Origin: Flectonema sp. DT1601
Lineage: Eukaryota > Euglenozoa > Diplonemea > Diplonemida > Diplonemidae
NCBI GenBank assembly: GCA_964019425.1
Contig: OZ025800.1
Span: 817,501-881,500 of the forward strand
Length of the DNA stretch: 64,000 nt
Reading direction: 5' to 3'
The position numbers and the translations under genes are program-made. The notes under the pieces were generated by a model. It did no database searches and was not told where the DNA came from. It saw nothing but the letters and a program-made list of their open reading frames with translations. The stretch's first letter is position 1. Every line of letters starts with the position of its first letter. Below, piece by piece: positions 31,900-40,900 of this stretch.

Positions 31900-33876
31900 T
31901 CAGGGTTGGCTGGCTATTTGTTTATCATCAAAATCAGAGTCAGGAACGCTTGCAACGTCATTTGCGGCTGTTATGTTTTTTTAGTTGTTATTTGTTGTTA
32001 TTTACTATTTTATTTATACATAAAACACAAATTACATACTTGAGTGTGGCGACAATGGAGGGCTCGCAGCAGTCCCAAGACGATAACTTTCAAGTTTGCA
32101 CCTGAGTACTGGGGAGTTTGCTATAGGAGGAGGAGGAGAAGTAATGCTCGCTAAACTAACTGATCTACGACGAGCTTCCTTACGAAGTTGCATACCAGGA
32201 GCTCTTGGAACAGGTAGTATGAAATTCGTTGGAGCTATACTCGCACGTGGAATTCTACTTAGTAGAGGACGGGGTGTAAACGTCATTATTCGAACTGTTC
32301 TGCAATATTCTTTTGGTAGTTCGCCTGTTGCTTTTTTAACTTCAGCAACAAAACGTTGAACACGAGCACAAACAAGAGCAGCAGTGTGATTCTTCGATTG
32401 ATGAACGTATGTAGCCATCATTTCACATGCAAGAGCAACATCACCTGCTCTAAGAACCTTCCAAGCTTTATCATAATTACCATCAACAGCAAGGGAATAT
32501 AACCATTCATCTTGAGATTCTACAGTACCACTTCTACCAACTAAGTAACAGACCTCCTGGGGAGAACCATCAACTCCTACTTGAATAACATCAACAGCAA
32601 CAGATGTGATATGACCCTGACACTCATCAGCTATTCTTCTATCAACAATTATATCGAAACCTGTGTCTCTAGCGACTGCTTGAAGAGCTTTTGCACCTCC
32701 GACAATGCGTCCGAGAACTGCAGAACCTTTCAGCGCGTCGGTTCCTAAGGTACCACATATAGCTGGACCTTGTGCTGCTCCCATGTATGTTGCAGGGAGG
32801 TGAAGAGGGGAATCGGTGTCGCGATGTTCATTCTTAAACGCGATGTGCATAGCATCAAGCCGCTCCCTTACTTTTAACAACCACCTACCTGCCTTTTGAC
32901 CAGGTACTGAACACGGAACCAATCCTCCGAAATTTACGTGTATCTCGTCACCAACAAACCTCTCAACAACAGCAGCGCAAGACTTTGCGTCTGCTGTGCA
33001 AGCTTCTATCCATTTTGAATGGAACTTCATTACTGTATCAAGTTCATAGGACTTACTAAAGTCATTAAAACCTTTTGTGTTTAGAATTGCCTCTGTGACA
33101 ACACGTCGACAGACTAACTCGTTAGAGGCCTTGCCAGGTCTGAGGAAGGCATTTTTCGCAGCGATGACCGCAGTCAATCCCCGCATTGAAGTAGACTTCT
33201 GAGGACTTGAATGAGAAGACGATATGGTTCCAGGATTCGATTCCGAGGCATCGAAGTCAGACTTCTGACAGCTGGAATCGGCGATTGTTGACGTTTCTGG
33301 ATCGTCGCTCTCTTCCAAGTCACTTTGTGAAGATCTTATTGTGTCTTTGTCAAGACTTTTCTGATCAGGTGGTGTTGCTACAATTCCAACGTAGCTGTCC
33401 CAACCTTCAGCAGCAAGCATCCCATGAATATCACCCGATGAAGAATAGCCACGGGCTACACTTGTTTTCCCTCCTCCAGCAGTCGAAGCTGAGTTTGATC
33501 TCCGTGGGATGAATCTACTTATCTTTCTTAACTGAGTGATTGCATCGCACATGGCTTTTGCCATGTCTTCCATCTCAGATGGAATGAGTTGAGCTGCGAC
33601 GAAGTTATTCCACTCATCACAAGTTTGGTCAAACTGTAAGATACTAATACCATACAAAGCCATTGAAAACCCTTCATAACATGATTTCTCTCTTGATAAT
33701 ACAACTAACCCTGTCCCAAGTGTTGCTGCAACTGATATTATTGCCATTGAAATCACACATGCTATTACTTCACCTGTTCCATCACTCTTCCATATGGCTA
33801 TCCCCGCCAACCCACAACTAACAATTAAGTTCAGGGTAGCGGCGAGTACAATCACCATTCGTGATGAGGTGATCAT
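31900..33876 (-). CDS. Membrane protein with degenerate class III nucleotide-cyclase domain
   Basis: Two exons: 33876-32040 and 31967-31900, 634 residues; the 72-nt intron runs GTATGT ... ATAACAG. Two N-terminal membrane helices (about 6-28 and 36-58) are followed by a Ser-rich linker and a region (about 230-450) resembling class III adenylyl/guanylyl cyclase homology domains: VVERFVGDEIHVNFGG matches the usual F.GD...V.F strand-turn, and the following AICGTLGTDALKGSAVLG matches the second half. The first metal-binding Asp is not evident, so catalysis is doubtful. Similar degenerate cyclase-fold membrane proteins are common in kinetoplastids. Unspliced, the frame ends six codons after a GTATGT donor; splicing replaces that end by 21 acidic, mixed residues in phase. 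Leader 14 nt, with an overlapping two-codon upstream ORF. Confidence 0.75.
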
Positions 33877-33881
33877 ACCAT
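33873..33881 (-). promoter_or_regulatory. Minimal upstream ORF overlapping the cyclase-like start
   Basis: ATG-GTA-TGA; the TGA overlaps the main ATG as ATGA. The acceptor TTTTTTCACCTTTCAG (AG 33891-33892) places it in the mature leader. Confidence 0.55.
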
Positions 33882-34324
33882 GATCTTACCCTGAAAGGTG
33901 AAAAAATAATTAAACACAACGAACTAACTAACTGGACACTATGAAAAGTACTATTTTAACGTAACATTTGAGTTATGCTGATGAGAAATAAGTGATGAAA
34001 CGAATCAAGTATTTGACCTCTCAGATATTTAACCACGATAAACATCATCTAGGGATCGTGTCACCCGCGGGAGTGGAAATAATAACCAAAAACTGCTTTC
34101 ATTGAACACATGATTGCAAAACAACCAAATCCAGAGAACTGAGTACTTAAAAAAATAAATTAAAAAAAAAAAAAAAAACAGAGAGCATTGTTAAATATAA
34201 CGAAAAGCAAAAAAAAAAAAAAAAAAAAAGTTTTTTTTCTTCCATCTAAGGGGGTACAGAATATGTTGTCAGACGCATATGAGTTTGTTATAAAACAGTT
34301 CACTATCAAAATGAACGAAATTTT

Positions 34325-34325
<1 letters not shown>

Positions 34326-34357
<32 letters not shown>
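34326..34357 (+). repeat. Poly-A run, 32 bases
   Basis: Uninterrupted A-run. Confidence 0.9.
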
Positions 34358-34358
<1 letters not shown>

Positions 34359-35673
34359 ATCGTTCGGTTACCATTAATGGAACCCCACAGATTTCACAAA
34401 AAGATACAATTTTTTTCCATAACACTTTTTAAGACTAACAATATTAAACAAAAGACACCGAAAAGTCCAACACAGTTATTTCCTTGATTAAATCCTTGGG
34501 AATCGGAATGCAGTTGACCGAAACAACACGGGCAGCAGTGAGTAGATGAAATAGGTCAGCCGAGCCAGCGCACGGATTAGAATTACCTGAGCGGATACAA
34601 TGAGAAAATAGAAAGAACCACAACAACTTAAATAGAACTTACTTAAGATATCTGTATGGGATAATTGTCAAACACTGACGCAACTTGTGTCGTGATGGGG
34701 ATCGGTGATTTCAACTAAGTTACTTGAATTAGAAATGACAGTAGTTGACAATACTAAACTAAAGCTATAGAAATAGTACAAAAAGATACCCTAGATCAAA
34801 GGTAGCAGAGTAGCTGCAATTAAGAACTACCTCACAGTGAACGGAGGATCCACTCTGGTGTGCAAACTCTAACTGGTTTAGTCAGAGTTTTGAAGAAAGG
34901 GTGTTAGTTGGTGTGATAGATTGAAACCACATAATTGACTAAACAAACAATTGGTTCATCGAATAGGAAACGATTAGAAGAGATTATTTCCCTGAAAAGA
35001 TAACAGAGAGTCAAGTACAGTCGTTTTATTCTAGTTCAATAAGGTTTTTTTAAAAAAAGAAATATATAAGAAGGGAGGGGCTTTGAGGCGAGCAATTACA
35101 CTTTGCCTTAGGACTGAACTGCTGTTGACACGGAAACCTTCTCCACTTCGGCCTTCAATGTTCTCTATTGAAAATTCGCTTCTACAATCACAGATTTGAT
35201 GCTTTTTTGAAAATCAAAGAGACTTGTTAGCTTGTATCTCTGCATTCAAAAACAAAAAAAAAGCACCAAAATAAAATAAAAAGTTTTTTCATTTATTTAT
35301 GCGAAAAAAATTGCTTTGTTGGAGTCAACATGTTTCAGGAAAGAACATCCAATTTGTGAAACAGATCGACTACCCTGATCCACAGCAAAGCATAAATATC
35401 AAATAGTAATCAAATAAAGCTAAACATAAAACAAAACAAAAAAAAAAAAGAGCGTCAATATATATTATATTTTTCTTTTTAAAGCTAGTTAGTGTGGCGT
35501 AATACATTTAGCAGCAACTTTATGTCTCAGACAGCTGGTCCAAGAAAACTTTATAGCTGAAGTGGATAGACAGAATTTGAAGAAAAAGTGGTCTGGCCGT
35601 AGTAAGTAACTTCATACACCAAAAGGAAAGACTAACTTCACTTTTTTTTCCCTTTTTTTTTTACTCACGCCCC

Positions 35674-35855
35674 TTGTTTTGTTTGTGCGCAACTATGGTG
35701 CAAAATCCTTACAAAATAAGAGACTCTGCAGGATACCCTTTCTACTGATAGATAGATAGATAGATAAGGAAGTCCAATACATTGCGTACTGTGCATCGCT
35801 GATACAGCAAACTAAAGAGCATCGCTGATCCATGGGTTTGTTGGTATAAGAAGAA
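35674..35855 (+). repeat. Dispersed repeat family D, longest copy
   Basis: Its left half matches 28787-28890 and its right half matches 9409-9470, so the two shorter copies look like fragments of this element. It contains (GATA)n and an internal gcatcgctgat duplication. Confidence 0.5.
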
Positions 35856-36489
35856 AAGAAAAAAGAAACAAAGAAAGAAAAAAACCAGAGATTCTTTATT
35901 TTTTCTTCTTTTTCCAGTAAAAATTATCCGAGGGAAGGGAAAAAACAAAGAAAAACTATCTAACAAAACCCGTTGCTATTTTTACGTGAAAAGGGGAGTG
36001 CCTAAAAAAAATATAGAAGAAAAAGAGAGAGAGAAAAAAAAACTGAACAGATATAAAAGAAGTAGGTAAATCGATGATATGTGCCTAAAGATTTCATACA
36101 AGTACTCTGAGTCATGTTTACTTCCAGAATAGCAAATCCAAAAGTTCTTAGAAAGGCAGCAGACAGTAATTATCTACAAAAAATGAGTTGTTTGAGTTAA
36201 GCCTACCGATGGAGAGACTCCCTCAGATGGTGTATTGTCGACAGTAATACGACGAGATGGTACGAAAGAAACTCTCGCTTCTAGTCCCCGGTATCAACAG
36301 TGTGTGTGGTGATACAATTACTGGAAGGATTATGGCGGAACGCCTGATTTGCTTGAGATGATGGGGGGGACTATGCGTCACACCCGATGATAAGAAAACA
36401 TTATTATTTATAACTCATTTATTGCAGCAGTGTAAACTTTAAATGTAAAAAAAAAAAAAAAAAAAAAATTACTTTCCCCAAAACTATCT

Positions 36490-37629
36490 TCATTTGGTGT
36501 CACCTTTCCCTCCACACAGAGTCCTCCTCAGTAGCATAAAAAAATTCGATTCTTTTTTTTTTTCATCTGGTTTGTCTTTTTCTTTTTTTTGAGCTGGAGC
36601 AGGCTCATCATACACCAGATCGCTTGACCCGATAGTTTGTAACGTCCTCGGTGAGACGCTGCTAATTGTAAGCTGACGTTGACACTCAGCAGGTAATTGT
36701 AATTCAGATGTATCAACTGTCAGCTTATTACAATTCTTCAAAAATAAATCACCAATGTGCTTAGCCCCTCGTAGTGGCCTCACGTCAATCGATGTTAAAC
36801 TGTCACACCCATAAAGAAAATTACAACCTACATGTGTAACCTCATCAAACACAGAGATATCAAGCGACACTAAGGATGTGCAATATGCTAGGAAATGTGC
36901 TCCAATACTACTGACACTAGTAAGAGGAGATAAATTAATTTGTTTTATACCTGAACACCTAGTCATAAAAGATGCCTTAATTGAGGATAACCCGCCCAAC
37001 GGAGTTAAGTCAACATTCCTAAGAGAACTACAAGAAAATAAGAAACTTTCTCCTATAGTTGTAACCTGTGTGAACGCTGACAGGTCAATAGATGAGAGGG
37101 ATGCACAGTAACTTAAAAAGCAACTACCAATGGATTCGATGTTGGTAAATCCTGATAAATCTATGTGTGTTAATCCACTACTGGCTGATAGGAAATCATC
37201 ATCGATAGAGGTTGCGTTTGAACAATTGACGAACACCACGCGTTTTACAGTTTTAGGTAGTAAGTTGATACCAGTCTCAAGACGTCCAGCTGTTATCATT
37301 GAAGAAGCATCAACGTAACAAATTAATCTCGAATTGTGTCCAAATAGGATCTCAATTTCTTTTCGTGTCCTACTATTCAACAAGTCTATTTTCGTATAAA
37401 CATTTCTCTTGGCAATGACTTCGATTTCTGCTCCTTCAGCAAGTGAATGAGATGATATTTTAGTCCCTCTTTGTAAGACTTTTCCAGCGAATGCAATGTC
37501 AACCTTTTCAGGTTCAATCAACCACTCATCTACAAGTGAATTTATCGCATCGTCAACGAGGGTGTTGGGATGCGCTCTAAATATAAAACTACCGAAATCA
37601 GTGTCTGGAAACACTATCTTGAGATCCAT
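36490..37629 (-). CDS. Ubiquitin-like domain plus BspA-type leucine-rich repeats
   Basis: 379 residues from the ATG at 37629. Residues 1-72 form a ubiquitin-like beta-grasp (MDLKIVFPD ... GKVLQRGTKISSHSLAEGAE). From about 95 to 320 come roughly eight LRRs with a 23-24-residue period of the form SL.SIDLS.FT.VT.IG.SFL..C, the BspA-like type abundant in free-living protists. The C-terminus is Lys-rich and ends near a Cys-containing LLRRTLCGG. The combination suggests a ubiquitin-pathway adaptor reading targets through the LRRs; that is inference. The frame is open 18 codons upstream, but an excellent acceptor (ACTTTTTTTTTGCTTAAACAG-type, AG 37640-37641) leaves a 10-nt leader. No signal peptide, so probably cytosolic, unlike surface BspA proteins. 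Confidence 0.85.
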   Translation of the reverse strand: MDLKIVFPDTDFGSFIFRAHPNTLVDDAINSLVDEWLIEPEKVDIAFAGKVLQRGTKISSHSLAEGAEIEVIAKRNVYTKIDLLNSRTRKEIEILFGHNSRLICYVDASSMITAGRLETGINLLPKTVKRVVFVNCSNATSIDDDFLSASSGLTHIDLSGFTNIESIGSCFLSYCASLSSIDLSAFTQVTTIGESFLFSCSSLRNVDLTPLGGLSSIKASFMTRCSGIKQINLSPLTSVSSIGAHFLAYCTSLVSLDISVFDEVTHVGCNFLYGCDSLTSIDVRPLRGAKHIGDLFLKNCNKLTVDTSELQLPAECQRQLTISSVSPRTLQTIGSSDLVYDEPAPAQKKEKDKPDEKKKESNFFMLLRRTLCGGKGDTK

Positions 37630-37639
37630 GTGGTGGACC

Positions 37640-37669
37640 CTGTTTAAGCAAAAAAAAAGTAAAAAAGTG
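37640..37669 (-). promoter_or_regulatory. Splice acceptor that sets the ubiquitin-like/LRR gene start
   Basis: A long T-rich tract ends TTGCTTAAACAG ten bases before the ATG at 37629. It shows that the hydrophobic 18-codon extension upstream is not translated. Confidence 0.7.
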
Positions 37670-37670
37670 T

Positions 37671-37989
37671 TAATCTGGTTCATCTAAGAAGAAGAAGAAT
37701 ATATAAAAATAACCATCCAATCTATAAAATAAAAAGACAAATATTAATTGAAAAAATTACCAACACAGTAATTGATTCCGAGGTAAGTTCGGAAACCAAA
37801 GTCACTTCCCTTTGCTGCGTAGTATGAGTACGTAAGTACGCTCTTTACTGTACGCAAGGAGCATCAGTCTCAAGTTTTTTTTTTTTAATTCGTAATAATA
37901 AACAACACACGAGTACCCAGATAGTGTAGTGTAAATAAACCAATGAAAGTAAATAAAAAAAATAGAAAAAACGAGTTCAATTAGCTTAG
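37671..37989. other. Spacer between the ubiquitin-like/LRR gene and formin
   Basis: About 320 bases; formin 3' UTR and a short T-run. Nothing else seen. Confidence 0.6.
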
Positions 37990-40900
37990 TTAAATATCGG
38001 GATCACTAATCGTCTGTACCGGACTGTCTGTTGATTTAACAACGCTTCCTAACCACTCTCCACATTTACTTGAATTAGATGTATCTTTTATTTGAAGTTG
38101 TTGTTGTTCGACGAGTAGGTCATCTCCAGAAAGTGAAGATTCCACTTCGAGTAGTTCTCTGTCGACATCTCTTCGAACTTTTCTCAATCGAGTGAGTTCA
38201 TTCTCCATTACAGATAACTCGTTTCTGAATCCGTTATCTGCAGAACTTGATTGAGACCAACCACTAGAAGATGCTGATACTAAAGCAGCGCTTCTGATAA
38301 CTAGCTTACGATGAGCCACTACCCGACTACCACATGAGGTACAAATAACAGCGATTGCCGCGGTAATCACAGTCGGTGATAATTTACTCGGAGGTGTTCT
38401 GGTTGGGAGGGATTCTCGTGAATGGACTTCAAAAGATTTCAAAAACGAAACTAAATTTCTAAAAAACAAAACTTCATCGAAATTTGCCGGCTCACCAAAC
38501 CACTCAGAAACTTGCTGCTGACGTTGTTGAAGTTCATTGAGTAGGATTTCAATTGAAGCGACGTCTCTAGTAGCAGATTCTAAAATTAGTGTGAATTTTG
38601 ATGAAAAAAGAGCATCACAATCATCGTCATTCAACTGAGAGGATATGAGTCGAACACCAGCAATCATTTCAGCATGGTGTGATAGGTAGTCAGTTACTCC
38701 ATGAGAACATCCATACTCAAGTAAAGGAATTAGTTCTTTAGGTGTGTTCAGTAATTCAGGAGCAGAAGTCTTACAATGAGCAACAAGAAGATCAAATAAC
38801 GTCAGCATTCCATTACTTGACTTTACAGAAGTTAAAGTATCTGAGAGGTTTCCAATACGAAATCCACTTGCAGATCCATGAAAGGAACTCTTATTTAATA
38901 CGTTACCCATTGCTAAGATAGTCATCAGTATTGATTCTAATCCAATGTGTGTAAGAGCAGCATTGTATGCAGAATTTGATTCTTGGACAGATCTCTTCAG
39001 ATCAGATACAAGTTGTTTGTGTTTTGATGAGTACATCCAACATTGTAGTTTATCTCTGAGGTTTTTTATTTTTATTAACTTCCAACAGAACTGTTCTATT
39101 TCTGCATACGATGTAATATCACTTTCAGGAACAGTCGCTAGTTTCTTCTGCTCATCATCGTTGGGTAAAACTGAAAACAATCGATGAAGACCATCATTGT
39201 CTAACGTGTCATCATCATATTCAATTATCGCCTCAAGAATCTGATTAAAATTCATCTTCAAAACAGACATCACAATTCCCAAAGCCTGTTGTCTGTTTGC
39301 GTCAAGTATCTTCTTCTTTTCTGGCATCTTTGTTGATCCGTCGGACTTCTTCCTTCCAGTCTTCGCTTCAATCCGAAATGACTCTGTCAATAATTCAGTT
39401 GTAGAATGATTTAAGACTTCGATACTCTTCCCCTTACCCCACAAGCTGTTGGCAACTTGTGCGGCTTTGATTTTGTCCCAGGCGATAGTCCGCATCTTGG
39501 GTCCTTTTGGACCTTTTGCCATTCCCATAGGAGGAGGCGGAGGTGGGATTTTACCACCAGGAGGTGGGGGTGGTGGTGGCCCACCTCCACCAGGTGGCGG
39601 GGGAACTGCTCCCTTACCACCCGGTGGTGGAGGTGGAGGAGGTGCTGTTGGAACCCCAGGGGGAGGTGGTGCCTTAAGAGCTTTACTTTGAGGTGGCAGC
39701 GGTGGTGTTGCTATTTTTGCAACTCCAGTTGGTGGCGGCGGAGCGACCAGGTGAGGAGCCGAAACAACAGGTGGCGGCGGTGCAACCAGATGAGGAGCTG
39801 GAACAACAGGCGGTGGTGGTGGCCTTACCACCGCTGAAGCCACAGCAGGTATTTGACCAGACGACACAGGTGGTGGCAGTGCGACAGATGCAATTGGAGG
39901 AGGAGCTGGAACAACAGGGATAGGCATTTCAGATTTCTGCGACATAACAGGTTCCGTGAGTGATTCCGAGGGTGACATCCAACAAGCAAGGGAAGGACCA
40001 TTTTGCATATCATTTTGAACAGATCCTTCCTTTGAACGACTCGTGTAGAATGACAATAATAAATTACTCTGTCTCATAGCTTCTACAACATCAGGCTGTT
40101 GATCAGCTTTATTATTAAACATTTCTCGTAGCATCTGTTGTTGTGATGTGAGGGCTGAAACGATATCTTCACATCCTTCGTTAGGAACTTCTTTTAATCT
40201 TTCAAATGCTGTTTGTTGTCTTTGAACCATTACAAGAAGTTCTTTACTACTTCCTTCACTATCTGCTATTGATTCTTCCTTGTCGGGTACCATATGTAGT
40301 AGTTCTCGTTGTTGACTTGCAATGATACATAACAACTCACTGTGAGGTAGATCTTCTATTTGTTTATTATCAATACTCGGAACATGTCGGCGGAGGACAC
40401 CTCGTTGGTCATCAATTATAGTAACCAGTTCCATTCTGGAAAGTGTTCCAAGTTCGTCATCTTGTCGATCAGTTTGATGAAAAGCTTCAAAAGTAGTTGA
40501 GTGAGGAAGGGTTTCAATTTCCTGTCGGTTCTTTTTTATATTAATCAGATCTTCCCGAGATAGTTTTGTAAGTTTATCGACATTCCCTCTTGTTGATGAA
40601 TGTGATTGTTGCTGACCAGCAATCAAACACAACAACTCTTTGTGAGAAAGATCTGCAACATCATTACCCTGTTGAGTTCTGATTATGGAAAGTAGTTCTT
40701 CTTGTGAGAGTTCCATCAAACCCTCACTCGTACCAGGTGATGAATGTGATTGTTGCTGACCAGCAATCAAACATAACAACTCTTTGTGAGAAAGGTTTGT
40801 TATATTCTTGTTATTAATGCTTAGTGTACTTCCTCGTTGATTATTTATGATGTTAAGTAGTTCTTCTTGGGAAAGGTTTGTGAGATCCTTCTCACTCTCT

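Larger units (their letters stand above)
33893..36489. other. 2.6-kb gene desert
   Basis: A-run of 32 at 34326-34357, family D copy at 35674-35855 with a (GATA)n insert at about 35747-35767, an imperfect hairpin at 34867-34887, and an exon-like stretch at 34444-34585 preceded by a GTAAGT ... CGCTCAG intron-like segment. The right part is the 3' UTR of the ubiquitin-like/LRR gene. Confidence 0.55.

Noticed and set aside
36446-36500. Alternative last exon for the ubiquitin-like/LRR gene through a GTGACA donor
   Set aside because: The donor does not resemble the GTATG/GTAAG/GTGAG sites used elsewhere, and the gain would be only nine residues.
39449-39923. Glycine-rich and other plus-strand frames opposite the formin FH1 region
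   Set aside because: They are the complement of proline codons in FH1; composition explains them.
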